A DNA stretch of 46,700 nt from an uncultured beta proteobacterium (GCA_903893565.1 CAITMU010000128.1:1-46700); one strand, 5' to 3'; shown: positions 20,612 to 29,567, numbered from the stretch's first letter. The notes: generated from the sequence alone by a model not told the origin. A program made the numbers and translations.

Positions 20612-21178
20612 ATGAATACCCCCAATCCCCCCTCTGCCTCCACCCTATTAGTCTATGAACCCTTAGGCCATGCGATCGATCATCAGGATGCATTGGCTCA
20701 ACGTCCCGCCACACTCAATGGAGCGGTGATTGGTCTATTAAACAATACCAAAGATTTAGTGGATAGTTTATTGGAGGAAGTTAAAACTCTCATTTTGCAA
20801 GACTTTCCCCAAGCACAGTTTCGTTTTTTTCGTAAACAATCGGTAAGCGGGGCCAGTGCCTTCATGCTGGAGGAGCTCGCTCAATGTCAAGCGGTCGTCA
20901 CCGCTGTGGGTGATTGAGGTTCATGCGCGTCGTGGAGTGTCCGCGACAGTATGCACTTAGAAAGACAAGGCGTACCCACCGCCACCTTTGTGACCCATGC
21001 GTTTGATCGTTATGCCCGAGGACTGTGCCGCATGCAAGCCATGCAAACCCTACCCATCGTGGTCATCGCCCATCCGATTGCCGCACGGCCCATCGCGCAG
21101 TTACAAGACAAAGTGCGTGGCGTAAAAAGTGATCTCATTCAGGCTCTTACCACTGGCCCCACCCCCCCCCAATCCTAG
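20612..21178 (+). CDS. UGSC-family selenoprotein (in-frame TGA at 20915 = Sec102)
   Basis: The full reading frame is 188 residues if the TGA at 20915-20917 is read as selenocysteine. Around it the protein reads AVGD-U-GSCASWSVRDSM, the defining U/C-G-S-C motif of the UGSC family. The upstream half has GLLNNTKDLVD (41-51), and the downstream half (HLERQGVPTATFVTHAF, AHPIA) also matches that family, so both halves are needed. Sec102 and Cys105 form a UxxC redox pair like those of thiol oxidoreductases. A SECIS-like hairpin follows the TGA. Expression would need selA, selB, selC and selD, which are not in this window. The family's reaction is not known. The C-terminus contains a C9 tract (21162-21170). 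Likely cytosolic, with no signal peptide. Confidence 0.93.
20918..20956 (+). promoter_or_regulatory. bacterial SECIS element after the recoded TGA
   Basis: The stem GTCGTGGA (20929-20936) pairs with TCCGCGAC (20940-20947) as 8 bp, one of them a U-G wobble, closing the loop GTG (20937-20939). A further TGC (20924-20926) can pair with GCA (20953-20955) across an internal loop. The loop begins 19 nt after the TGA and its first base is G. Known bacterial SECIS elements have the loop about 16-37 nt after UGA, with a G in the first two loop bases. It would bind SelB to deliver Sec-tRNA. Confidence 0.85.
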
Positions 21179-21182
21179 AGGC

Positions 21183-21218
21183 ACGAGTAAGAGAAATTTT
21201 ATATCTCTCGTTTTTTTT
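21183..21218 (+). terminator. terminator-like hairpin with T8, between the selenoprotein and its partner
   Basis: ACGAG (21183-21187) pairs with CTCGT (21207-21211), and AGA inside pairs with TCT after a 2-nt bulge. The helix runs straight into eight T residues (21211-21218). It is AT-rich and only moderately stable, so it may act as an attenuator that lowers transcription of the next gene, whose ATG is only 26 nt away. Confidence 0.45.
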
Positions 21219-21243
21219 CCTGACCCCAACCTTGTCATTGCCC

Positions 21244-22359
21244 ATGAACGAACGAAAAAAAACCACACCGATTCAATTTGCCGTCAATGACCGCTTAGAC
21301 GATATCTTTCAGTTTTTTGAGCACTGCTATGAACAAGGCTGGACCGATGGGCTACCCGTCTACCCGCCCACCGAAAAAGCGGTAAACGAGATGTTGCGCT
21401 ATACCGATCGTGAGCCTGATGAAAACATTGCCGTGGTGCCCCCTAAAAACGGTGTCGCCACCACCCGCACCATTGCGATTAACGCCATCATGGCTGGATG
21501 CAAACCGGAATACTTGCCCGTGATCATCGCGGCGGTTCAAGCCATGGTGGAGCCTGAATACAACCTTTATGGGCGCCAAACCACCACCCATCCTGGAGCC
21601 CATCTTTTAATTGTGCACGGCCCTATCCGTCATGAATTACAAGTCAATTGTAAACAAAATGTTTTTGGTGAAGGGACTCGAGCCAATGCCACCATGGGGC
21701 GCGCGCTACGGTTAATTCTGATTAATATCGGCGGCAATAAACCGGGCATTACGGATATGGCAACTCACGGCCAACCTGGCAAATACTCTTTTTGCATGGG
21801 GGAAGACGAGGAAGGCAGTCCATGGCCCGCCTTCCATGTCGAAAGGGGCTTACATGCCAGCACCAGTGCGGTCACGATGTTGTGTGCAGAATCACCCCAC
21901 AACATCAACGATCAAGTCAGTAAAACCCCAGAAATGTATCTCGGTTCAGCCGCCTCCACCATGGCCACTTTAGGTGGCAACGGTCTTTACCGCAGCGCTC
22001 TACAAGGTGAGCAAGGTTTAGTGATCACGGCAGAAAGCGCACAATGGCTAGCAGAGTTTGGTTGGACCAAACCTAAAATTCGTGATTTCTTATTTCTCAA
22101 TGCCCGTCAAACGGTGGGGCAACTTCGCAACCGAGGCGCTTGGGGCAAATCCCCCCTTCCCGATTTTATTGATGGGAAAGATGATAATGCCCGCGTGCCC
22201 ATCGTCAATAAAGCCGAAAATATCTTGGTGCTCGTGGCGGGCGGACATCAACGCCACATGAACGCATTACTCACGGCTGGATATAGCATGAGTATTACCA
22301 AAGCACTGACTCGCAAAAATGGCACTCCCATTACATCCGTGAGGGACTTTCTTCTTTGA
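21244..22359 (+). CDS. conserved protein of unknown function beside the UGSC selenoprotein
   Basis: A 371-residue protein that I cannot assign to a characterised family. ATG at 21244 is used; an upstream in-frame TTG at 21232 is unlikely. The N-terminal region carries QGWTDGLPVYPPTE (31-44), a block I recall as recurrent in uncharacterised bacterial proteins. Further on are TRTIAINAIMAGCKPEY (75-90), a TTTHPGAHLLIVHGP segment, SFCMGEDEEGSPWPAFH (182-198) and MLCAESPHN. Cys86, 136, 184 and 214 could meet a redox partner, but none forms a CxxC. There is no signal peptide or membrane span. Same-strand adjacency to the selenoprotein suggests they act together, possibly as enzyme and redox subunit; this is inference. 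Confidence 0.85.
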   Translation: MNERKKTTPIQFAVNDRLDDIFQFFEHCYEQGWTDGLPVYPPTEKAVNEMLRYTDREPDENIAVVPPKNGVATTRTIAINAIMAGCKPEYLPVIIAAVQAMVEPEYNLYGRQTTTHPGAHLLIVHGPIRHELQVNCKQNVFGEGTRANATMGRALRLILINIGGNKPGITDMATHGQPGKYSFCMGEDEEGSPWPAFHVERGLHASTSAVTMLCAESPHNINDQVSKTPEMYLGSAASTMATLGGNGLYRSALQGEQGLVITAESAQWLAEFGWTKPKIRDFLFLNARQTVGQLRNRGAWGKSPLPDFIDGKDDNARVPIVNKAENILVLVAGGHQRHMNALLTAGYSMSITKALTRKNGTPITSVRDFLL

Positions 22360-22797
22360 TCAGCTAAGGAGCAGCAGTCAGCAGTTTGTAGCACCCGACC
22401 GCAATCAAATTAGGCCCTCTACCTGATGGGTCTTGACCGCCCCCATGCCTGGCGAGCGATTCCTTTTTATGAACGTGTTTGCGCTCTCATTGGGTAAGCG
22501 ATCCAATCATCCTGAGTAAAACGCTCTATTTCCAAAACGCCTCAAGAGAAAAACTCCCCACCTAATCGTAGTCCTGATGCTAAACAACCAGTCCACAACC
22601 AGTTCACAACCATTCCTCTTGGTACTGCAAAGCCAGTGCAGCACGATTGATTCGACCCACGGCAGGCCTACGAACGCCCTCCTCAAGCGGATCTCCTACA
22701 CTCGAACTCCCCCAGGCTAGCAAGAGCACGAATGGGGTGAAAAACCCAAGCGCCTGCGTCTGAATAAAAATTGGGATCGAAATGGGTTCGTAGCGCG

Positions 22798-22836
22798 CGC
22801 TGGCTTATAGATCAGTGCAAGCTCAGCGTTTTTTTT
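22798..22836 (+). terminator. rho-independent terminator, plus strand
   Basis: CGCTGGCTT (22798-22806) pairs with AAGCTCAGCG (22819-22828) with one bulged base, closing a 12-nt loop. Eight T residues follow (22829-22836). This is a good intrinsic terminator for plus-strand transcription coming from the selenoprotein region or from an RNA within the gap. Confidence 0.7.
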
Positions 22837-22925
22837 AATGTGATCACAACCTTAGAATAAGGGGGATTTAAAAAATATTCCATTGGAGAGCAAGCATTGG
22901 ATTGGGGGGGGGTCAAGCACCGCCC

Positions 22926-22967
22926 AAAAATAAAAGGGCATCAACGTCGTGATGCCCTTTTATTTTT
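22926..22967 (-). terminator. strong bidirectional terminator downstream of etfA
   Basis: A perfect 18-bp inverted repeat: AAAAATAAAAGGGCATCA (22926-22943) and its complement (22950-22967), with loop ACGTCG. A- and T-runs flank the GC core, so it works in both directions. Its main role is probably to end the etfBA transcript; the etfA stop codon is 29 nt away. Confidence 0.9.
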
Positions 22968-22995
22968 ACAACAAACTCAAAGTAAAAACAGCCGC

Positions 22996-23928
22996 TTAGC
23001 CAAGCTCCGTCGTTAAATCCGGTACGACTTTAAATAAATCATCCACAATCCAGTAACTGGCTACTGAAAAAATAGGTGCTTCGGCATCTTTGTTAATTGC
23101 CACAATCACCTTACTGTCTTTCATACCGGCCAGATGTTGAATGGCACCAGAAATACCAACCGCCACATACATTTCAGGAGCCACAATCTTACCGGTTTGT
23201 CCCACTTGATAATCATTGGGCACAAACCCAGAATCGACTGCCGCACGAGAAGCACCCACAGCAGCACCTAACTTATCGGCTAAGGGATCCAAGATTTTAA
23301 AGTTCTCAGCGCTCCCCATCCCGCGTCCACCGGAAACGATCACCCGTGCAGCGGTGAGTTCTGGGCGAGCCGATTTAGTTAACTCCTGACCTTCAAACTT
23401 AGAAATCCCCACATCGGCCGTGTGTGCAACATTTTCGATCGGGGCCGCAGCCGCAGCATTGCCAGCTGGATCAAAAGCGGTGGCTCGCACGGTGATGACT
23501 TTAATCGAATCCACCGACTGCACCGTGGTCATGACGTTACCGGCATACGTTGGACGCACAAAGGTATCGGCAGACACAACACTGCTAATGTCAGAGATTT
23601 GTTGCACATCCAGTAGGGCGGCTACCCGGGGCATAAAATTTTTGCCCATACCCGTGGCTGCTGCCACGATATGCGTATAGTTCTTAGCAATACTTAAGAC
23701 CAATGCAGTCATGTTTTCTGCTAAAAAACCGGCATACTGTGGTGCATCGGCCAAAAGCACTTTCGACACCCCAGCGACACTGGCTACGACCTGAGCGGCC
23801 GGCGCACATTGAAGGCCCGCCACTAACACCGTGATTTCACCTCCCAATAAGGCTGCCGCTGTGATCGCGTTGGCGGTACCGGGTTTAAGCTGGTGGCCGT
23901 CATGTTCGGCAATGACTAAAACTGACAT
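22996..23928 (-). CDS. etfA: electron transfer flavoprotein alpha subunit
   Basis: A 310-residue subunit of the soluble FAD/AMP heterodimer that accepts electrons from acyl-CoA dehydrogenases and hands them to ETF-QO. The N-terminal domain begins [14 protein letters not shown]. The C-terminal FAD-binding domain shows [56 protein letters not shown] and [15 protein letters not shown], all typical. It overlaps the etfB stop by one base (TAATG), indicating coupled translation. The matching quinone oxidoreductase is at 11543-13192. Confidence 0.97.
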   Translation of the reverse strand: MSVLVIAEHDGHQLKPGTANAITAAALLGGEITVLVAGLQCAPAAQVVASVAGVSKVLLADAPQYAGFLAENMTALVLSIAKNYTHIVAAATGMGKNFMPRVAALLDVQQISDISSVVSADTFVRPTYAGNVMTTVQSVDSIKVITVRATAFDPAGNAAAAAPIENVAHTADVGISKFEGQELTKSARPELTAARVIVSGGRGMGSAENFKILDPLADKLGAAVGASRAAVDSGFVPNDYQVGQTGKIVAPEMYVAVGISGAIQHLAGMKDSKVIVAINKDAEAPIFSVASYWIVDDLFKVVPDLTTELG

Positions 23929-24677
23929 TATATGACCCTCGCTTCATTCTTAAGTTTAGCTACCAATTCCTTCACATCGGCGACCTTCACCCCTGCACTG
24001 CGGGAGCTAGGCTCCTGGACCTTTAGGGTTTTAAGACGTGGGGCAATATCCACACCGAGCGCTTCGGGTTTGATATTTTCCAACGGCTTTTTCTTAGCCT
24101 TCATGATATTGGGCAATGTCACGTAACGGGGCTCATTTAAACGCAAGTCCGCTGTCACAACCGCGGGTAAATTGACGGTCAGTTTTTCTAAACCGCCATC
24201 AATCTCACGGGTAATTTGCGCACTGTCTGCCGCTAAGGTGACGCTAGAAATATGGGTCGCCTGTGGCCATCCGAGCAAAGCAGCCAACATTTGACCACAT
24301 TGATTCGAGTCGTCATCAATGGCTTGCTTACCCATAATGACCAAACGAGGTTGCTCCTTGTCCACGATCGCTTTCAGAATCTTCGCTACCGCCAAGGGCT
24401 GGATCTCCTGAGCCGATTCGACCAAAATACCGCGGTCAGCACCCATGGCCATGGCCGTACGCAAGGTCTCTTGACTTTGCGCCACACCAACCGATACCAC
24501 AACGATTTCGGTAACGATTCCCGCCTCTTTCATACGAACGGCTTGCTCCACCGCAATTTCACAAAAGGGATTAATTGTCATTTTTACATTGGCCGTCTCA
24601 ACCCCTGTACCGTCGGATTTAACCCGCACTTTGACATAGGGATCAATCACGCGCTTGGCCGTGACCAGAACTTTCAT
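23928..24677 (-). CDS. etfB: electron transfer flavoprotein beta subunit
   Basis: A 249-residue partner of EtfA that binds AMP. It begins [19 protein letters not shown], has [19 protein letters not shown], the [25 protein letters not shown] region and the recognition-loop stretch [23 protein letters not shown], all standard for the bacterial ETF beta family. It is the first gene of the etfBA pair. A gap of 124 nt separates it from the enoyl-CoA hydratase gene upstream on the same strand. Confidence 0.97.
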   Translation of the reverse strand: MKVLVTAKRVIDPYVKVRVKSDGTGVETANVKMTINPFCEIAVEQAVRMKEAGIVTEIVVVSVGVAQSQETLRTAMAMGADRGILVESAQEIQPLAVAKILKAIVDKEQPRLVIMGKQAIDDDSNQCGQMLAALLGWPQATHISSVTLAADSAQITREIDGGLEKLTVNLPAVVTADLRLNEPRYVTLPNIMKAKKKPLENIKPEALGVDIAPRLKTLKVQEPSSRSAGVKVADVKELVAKLKNEARVI

Positions 24678-24801
24678 TGCTTCTCCTTGGTGGAAACGAA
24701 CAAAAAAAAAGTATTTGATAACCAGACCCTATTTTAGCCCAAACCGAGACGGGACGAAACCTCTGCTCGATACCGAACTGGCCAGCGATCCATACTCAAC
24801 A

Positions 24802-25581
24802 CTAACGCCCTTTAAAAACAGGTTTTCGCTTTTCACGGAACGCTCTACCGGCCTCAACGCGATCTTCCGTGGAGGCGATCAATGCAGAAAAATCGGCCTC
24901 CATTTTTAATCCCGTTGCCAAATCCATCTCCAGACTCTCCCTCACCGCCTCTTTGACCAGTAAGACCGACAACGGCGCAAAGCCTGCGATCCTTGCCGCT
25001 AAGGCTTCTACGGTCGCATGCAAATCAGCCAACGGCACTAAACGACTCACCAGACCGATACGCATCGCTTCCTCGGCTGAAATGTGATCGGCTGAGAGCG
25101 CCATATCGAGCGCGCGCCCCAAACCCACCAAGCGCGCTAAACGTTGCGTGCCCCCTGCCCCTGGCACCGTACCCCGAGACACCTCTGGCAAACCAAACCG
25201 TGCCCCGACAGCAGCCACGCGAATATCACAGGCCATCGCAATCTCCACCCCCCCTCCCAGACAAAAACCGTGTATAGCGGCAATCAAAGGCTTTCTAACC
25301 CGATCAAACGCAAGTACCCAGTGATCAAAGGCCCGCGCCTGGCGAAACTGAACCAACGAGTCAATTTCCTGAAAGCCCTTCACATCGGCTCCGGCACAAA
25401 AAGCACGCTCTCCCATGCCCCGAATGACAATCACACGCACGGCTTCATCGGCTTGCGCTTGAGCTAGCACGAGCGGAAGCTGAACTCGCACTTCATTCGT
25501 AATGGCATTTAAAGCCTCAGGCCGATTTAAGCTAACCCACGCCACTTGATCTCGGACTTCGTATAAGACCTCATTACTCAT
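24802..25581 (-). CDS. enoyl-CoA hydratase/isomerase (crotonase family)
   Basis: A 259-residue enzyme that hydrates 2-enoyl-CoA esters. Oxyanion-hole and CoA motifs are AFCAGADVKGF (about 61-71) and HGFCLGGGVEIAMACDIRVAA. Both catalytic glutamates of true hydratases are present, in GGGVEIA and in FGLPEVSRGTVPGAGG. The C-terminus EKRKPVFKGR is typical. It lies between etfBA and a Bug gene, all on the minus strand, suggesting a CoA-ester oxidation unit; the substrate is unknown. Confidence 0.93.
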   Translation of the reverse strand: MSNEVLYEVRDQVAWVSLNRPEALNAITNEVRVQLPLVLAQAQADEAVRVIVIRGMGERAFCAGADVKGFQEIDSLVQFRQARAFDHWVLAFDRVRKPLIAAIHGFCLGGGVEIAMACDIRVAAVGARFGLPEVSRGTVPGAGGTQRLARLVGLGRALDMALSADHISAEEAMRIGLVSRLVPLADLHATVEALAARIAGFAPLSVLLVKEAVRESLEMDLATGLKMEADFSALIASTEDRVEAGRAFREKRKPVFKGR

Positions 25582-25635
25582 GATTTATCTCTAATAACAT
25601 TTAAAAAAAAATATTCACCGCCTTAAGCCCCTTCT

Positions 25636-26628
25636 TCAATCCAGAACAATGTTCACTTGGCGAATGAGGGTAGACATGCGATTGTATTCGGTTTTAATGT
25701 AGGTTTTAAATACCGCTGCACTACTGCCCACAGGATTAACCGCTTCACGATTCAAGCGATCCTGAACCTCGGGCGACTGTACAACCTTGACGATCTCTCG
25801 GTTTAACCGCTCGATAATCGGACCGGGGGTTTGCGCTGGGGCAACGATTCCATACCAAGAACCCGACTCATAGCCTTTAAGACCGGATTCGGCTACGGTC
25901 GGAATCTCGGCCAACAACGCGACGCGCTTGGCGCCAGTCATGGCAATCGCCCTTAATTTTCCTTGCTTCACATGAGGCAACATCGCCATCGCACTGGAAA
26001 ACATTAACGGCACCTGCCCTCCCATCAGATCGGTCATTGCCAACGATAACCCCTTATAGGGCACGTGCGACAACTTGATCGAGGCCATCGCCGAAAACAT
26101 TTCCGTGGCCAAATGGGTCGAAGAACCCACGCCGTTAGAAGCGTAATTAATCAAGCCCGGGCGAGCGCGAGCCAAATCAATCAACTGCCTGACCGAACGC
26201 ACGGGCAAGGACGGATGCACCACCACCAGCAATGGGGCCGAAGCAATCCAACAAATCGGCTCAAAATCATTTAGCGGATCATAAGAGACTTTCTTTTGCG
26301 CATTGGGAATGATGGTCATCACCGCCACATTGGCAAGCAATAGGGTGTAACCATCACTAGCTGCCCTAGCCACCATCTCAGCAGCAATCAAGCCCCCAGC
26401 CCCCGCATGATTGTCCACAATCACTTGCTGGCCCAGCAAAGGAGTAATTTTTTGAGCCACCAACCGCGCAATCGTGTCGTTGCCACCGCCTGGTGCCAAT
26501 GGCACCACCAAACGTAGGGCGCGCTGCGGGTAGTAAGAGGGCACACTTTGGGCCGCTACGGGGGCGCTATAGCCCCATACAACCCCCACCCCCAATCCCA
26601 AAACCATACTCACCAAAACGATTTTCAT
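25636..26628 (-). CDS. Bug-type periplasmic receptor (TctC family)
   Basis: 330 residues. The signal peptide MKIVLVSMVLGLGVGVVWGY ends near PVAAQS. The mature receptor has YPQRALRLVVPLAPGGGNDTIAR, QVIVDNHAGAGGLIAAEMV, NYASNGVGSSTHLATEMF and HVPYKGLSLAMTDLMGGQV, and ends with the helical tail typical of the family. It follows the two MmgE/PrpD genes on the same strand, an association often seen in Burkholderiales, so it may bind the acid that they process. No transporter membrane subunits are nearby. Confidence 0.93.
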   Translation of the reverse strand: MKIVLVSMVLGLGVGVVWGYSAPVAAQSVPSYYPQRALRLVVPLAPGGGNDTIARLVAQKITPLLGQQVIVDNHAGAGGLIAAEMVARAASDGYTLLLANVAVMTIIPNAQKKVSYDPLNDFEPICWIASAPLLVVVHPSLPVRSVRQLIDLARARPGLINYASNGVGSSTHLATEMFSAMASIKLSHVPYKGLSLAMTDLMGGQVPLMFSSAMAMLPHVKQGKLRAIAMTGAKRVALLAEIPTVAESGLKGYESGSWYGIVAPAQTPGPIIERLNREIVKVVQSPEVQDRLNREAVNPVGSSAAVFKTYIKTEYNRMSTLIRQVNIVLD

Positions 26629-26694
26629 AACAATAGGAACTCTTGAGCGGACATTAAAATAGGCAAAAAAAATCCTTTAAACAAACGATCTGTC

Positions 26695-28074
26695 TCACGC
26701 AGGGGCTAAAGTCCAGGCCGCAATCATCCCTCCATTGGGCGCTGATTCCAAATTCATGAGTTGCTCAAATAAGTGCTCAGCTTGAGTGGAGGGCAATACT
26801 TTTTTAGCCAGCTGAGTAAATTTCTTCTCGATATCCGCATCGGTCATCGGGTTTTTAAAATGACCCCGATGGTGATCCACCACGGTCGTAAAAGTCTCTG
26901 CGCGCGTCGTGATCAATTTAAAATAACATCGCATCGCACTGGGCATATGTTGATCGGCTTCTGCGGATGGTTTGATTTTAACTTTACGCGTTAAGGCACG
27001 GATCTTAGGATCTTTAACAAACGCTAATGAAAAATGCTCTTCTTGAACGTCGCCATGAATCAACGCCACTGCCACCGTATAAGGCATGCTGTGATCAGCA
27101 GTCTCACGGTTTTCGGGTTCCCATTTTTCTGGTGAATCGGCCATCAGTACGCAAGCCGTGGTCACGGTCTCGATTTGAATTTCAGCAATCTCCTCAACCG
27201 AACTGACCTTATCCCTTAACGCTAAGGCCGCCTCCACCACCGTTTGTGAATACTGGCCCAACGGAAAACGTTTAATCAAGCACTCCATGATTTTATAAGG
27301 CGCCTGCCCTTGTCCCCCCATCACATCGAGCGAAAAAGACTTTCTAGCTACCGCCTTAAAATACCCCCCTACCCCTTCAAAAATGGGTGATGGCCCACTC
27401 ATGCCCAGTGCTGCCAACTGGGTAGCAAACACGGCATTGCGACTCGCATTGGCGTAAGCACAGCCCTTCCACATCGACACATTACCGATACGCGTTTGAT
27501 ATAAGGCATTGTTGGGGGCAATTTGCAGTTGCAAACAGTGTTCAAATGCTTTGCCCCGCAAACCCCACAGCCAAGCGGCGGCCGCCGCACTGGCCATCCC
27601 CCCCACCGTCACATGATCATAGCCCAAGGGCTTTAAATCCACCGTGTCACAAATCCGACAAAACACCTCATACGCAAGCACAGTGGCCGTAATCACATCC
27701 TGCCCACTGCGCCCATTGACTTCGGCCGCCGTTAACACCGCGGCAATACTGTCGCTCGGATGTCCCGACTCTCCGGTGCTCGTATAACCGTCATTAAAAT
27801 CAAGATAACGAATCATCACCCCGTTGGCGAAGGTTGCCAACTCTGGACTGGTTTTTAATCCACTGACCATCAGTGTGGCCGGCTTTTGATGGCTCGTCAG
27901 GCTCGCCATCTGACGGGCTATTTTCTCCGGTGCACTGTTATACCCGCCTAACGCACAACCCACCGAATCGATAATGACGCGCTTCGCGGTTTTAACCACG
28001 TTGTCTGGTAAATGCTCATAACGTAAAGACTCAGCGTATGCGCTAATTTGCTCAACCAATGAGGGCATCGGCAT
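26695..28074 (-). CDS. MmgE/PrpD family protein (second of a tandem pair)
   Basis: A 459-residue member of the 2-methylcitrate dehydratase/cis-aconitate decarboxylase superfamily. The all-helical first domain includes RVIIDSVGCALGGYNSAPEKIAR (about 29-51), RYLDFNDGYTSTGESGHPSDSIAAVLTAAE, the region that carries active-site Asp and His in family members, and DHVTVGGMASAAAAAWLWGL. The alpha/beta lid domain follows. The start codon abuts the stop of the upstream paralogue (TAAATG at 28072-28077), so the two are translationally linked. The substrate is unknown; simple assignment as PrpD is not justified because prpB and prpC are absent. Confidence 0.9.
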   Translation of the reverse strand: MPMPSLVEQISAYAESLRYEHLPDNVVKTAKRVIIDSVGCALGGYNSAPEKIARQMASLTSHQKPATLMVSGLKTSPELATFANGVMIRYLDFNDGYTSTGESGHPSDSIAAVLTAAEVNGRSGQDVITATVLAYEVFCRICDTVDLKPLGYDHVTVGGMASAAAAAWLWGLRGKAFEHCLQLQIAPNNALYQTRIGNVSMWKGCAYANASRNAVFATQLAALGMSGPSPIFEGVGGYFKAVARKSFSLDVMGGQGQAPYKIMECLIKRFPLGQYSQTVVEAALALRDKVSSVEEIAEIQIETVTTACVLMADSPEKWEPENRETADHSMPYTVAVALIHGDVQEEHFSLAFVKDPKIRALTRKVKIKPSAEADQHMPSAMRCYFKLITTRAETFTTVVDHHRGHFKNPMTDADIEKKFTQLAKKVLPSTQAEHLFEQLMNLESAPNGGMIAAWTLAPA

Positions 28075-29469
28075 TTATTCCTTAATCAACCATTGTTTTA
28101 CATGGGGTTCATCTCGAAGCCGCCACACTCTTTGAATGACACGCGCCATTTCAGATTCACTCGCCCCCGCACTATAGGAGGCCAGGTGATGCGCTTTATC
28201 TTCAATCTCTGTGCGGCTTAGGGTGTTATCTGGATCTCCCTTAGGCGAATCGACTCGACCCGAGAGAGTGCGACCATCCTTCGTTTTAGCACTCACCACC
28301 CCCAGCCAACGCTTGGGATAGGCGCGATCCACCTCAGGGTCAAGCACCATACTGACCTTATCATGGAAGCGACGGGTCGCTGGGTCGCGCAAAGCCTCAT
28401 CGGTAAAATCGGCCAAGCCTGCCCTGCCATGTAAGGCTGACAAGGCCAGCACAAAGCCCATTGAGAATTTGGATTGATGAATGGTCTGCGGATCGGTGAC
28501 GGGCCCTAACACATCAATAGCCGCCTGATGAACATGTGCCGTCACCGAGGCGATGTCATCGGCTTTAAGTCGATGATCCTGCATTAACTTTAGCAGCGCA
28601 TCGGCCGCCGGATGCGTGTGACGGCAGGATGCATGGAATTTAAAAGACGTTTCAATCAAACCCCAACGGGTTCCCAATCCATCGACAAGCTTTGAGGGAT
28701 CTGCGTCACTCGACATCCCCGCCGCCATCCCCTGAGCCCCTTCCAATATTTTACGAGCCCCCGTAAAGCCCTCACGGGCCACATACGCCGCCATCAAACC
28801 ATCTGCGGCCGCTTTGGCGGTATGCAATTGTTTAGAGTCTGCTGCGTCGCGCAAAAACTCCCACAAACCCGCAGCCATCGTACCGGCCGAACCCAAACCA
28901 TGCTGCATCGTCTTCGCATCAAGACCCAGTAAGTGCCCCACCCCCGCAGCCGCCGCCAATTTACCAGCAGTGCCCGTAGTATGAAAAATACGATAATGCG
29001 ATCGACCTAAAAATTCCCCTACCCGAACCCCACACTCGTAGCCCGCCACCGAGGCGGCAATCACCGCCTTGCCAGAAGCGCCGAGGTGCTGGGCCGCTGC
29101 TAATACGGCAGGAAACACGACGGTCGCCGGATGATAGACTGAACCGTTATGCACATCATCTTGCTCTACCACGTGAGAGGCTGCCCCATTAATGAGGGCC
29201 GCAAAAAAAGGCGAAGTATGACTGCGATCCGTGAGCACTTCACAAGGTCCATCTTGGGGACCCATCAGCTTCGAAAACGATTGCAAAATCTTCACCGGTC
29301 GAGCATTTTTACCCGCGAGGGTTGAGCCCAACCAGTCCAAAAAGAAATCCTCCGTCCTCGCCACCACGTCAAGCGGAATGGATTCATAGCGAATCGCACT
29401 TAAAAATTCACACAACACTTCCGTCTCGCGCCCCGCTGAGGGCAAGGGCTTTTGAAGGGGTTGACCCAT
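28075..29469 (-). CDS. MmgE/PrpD family protein (first of a tandem pair)
   Basis: 464 residues of the same superfamily as the downstream gene, but clearly divergent from it. Typical segments are DFFLDWLGSTLAGKNARPVKIL (about 47-68), AALINGAASHVVEQDDVHNGSVYHPATVVFPAVLAAAQ, which holds the conserved Asp/His region, GTAGKLAAAAGVGHLLGLD, and SFKFHASCRHTHPAADAL. Two unlike paralogues in tandem may form a heteromer or act in successive steps. A terminator at 29518-29546 separates the pair from the Bug gene upstream, so the pair may have its own promoter in the short gap after it. Confidence 0.9.
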   Translation of the reverse strand: MGQPLQKPLPSAGRETEVLCEFLSAIRYESIPLDVVARTEDFFLDWLGSTLAGKNARPVKILQSFSKLMGPQDGPCEVLTDRSHTSPFFAALINGAASHVVEQDDVHNGSVYHPATVVFPAVLAAAQHLGASGKAVIAASVAGYECGVRVGEFLGRSHYRIFHTTGTAGKLAAAAGVGHLLGLDAKTMQHGLGSAGTMAAGLWEFLRDAADSKQLHTAKAAADGLMAAYVAREGFTGARKILEGAQGMAAGMSSDADPSKLVDGLGTRWGLIETSFKFHASCRHTHPAADALLKLMQDHRLKADDIASVTAHVHQAAIDVLGPVTDPQTIHQSKFSMGFVLALSALHGRAGLADFTDEALRDPATRRFHDKVSMVLDPEVDRAYPKRWLGVVSAKTKDGRTLSGRVDSPKGDPDNTLSRTEIEDKAHHLASYSAGASESEMARVIQRVWRLRDEPHVKQWLIKE

Positions 29470-29517
29470 GGCTTTGACTCCTTGATTAACTAGACCACCA
29501 CTTTAATACAATAAAAG

Positions 29518-29546
29518 AAAAGGGCAAATACCACCCTGCCCTTTTT
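29518..29546 (-). terminator. bidirectional terminator between a Bug gene and the MmgE/PrpD pair
   Basis: AAAAGGGCA (29518-29526) pairs with TGCCCTTTT (29537-29545) around a 10-nt loop, with additional A/T residues on both sides. It lies 21 nt past the Bug stop codon (29568) and before the MmgE/PrpD start (29469). Confidence 0.75.
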
Positions 29547-29567
29547 AGCGCCTCCAAACGATCAACC

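Larger units (their letters stand above)
22360..22995. other. 636-nt stretch without a protein gene
   Basis: The region lies between the plus-strand partner gene and the minus-strand etfA. It contains two terminators (22798-22836 and 22926-22967), a short tandem-like segment (ACCAGTCCACAACCAGTTCA, near 22590-22608) and a G9 run (22904-22912). No tRNA, ORF with a ribosome site or known RNA was recognised in 22360-22797. A plus-strand transcript reading from the partner gene would have a 3' UTR of about 440 nt, or the segment could hold a separate small RNA. Confidence 0.5.

Noticed and set aside
20612..20951. Selenoprotein gene read as a nonsense-mutated pseudogene or two separate genes
   Set aside because: The TGA is at the one position where the family carries selenocysteine, the frame continues without shift, and a SECIS-like hairpin follows.
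22600..22720. Segments with TTCGA and CTCGAACTCC as a possible tRNA, including tRNA-Sec
   Set aside because: No acceptor or anticodon stems could be built around either segment on either strand.
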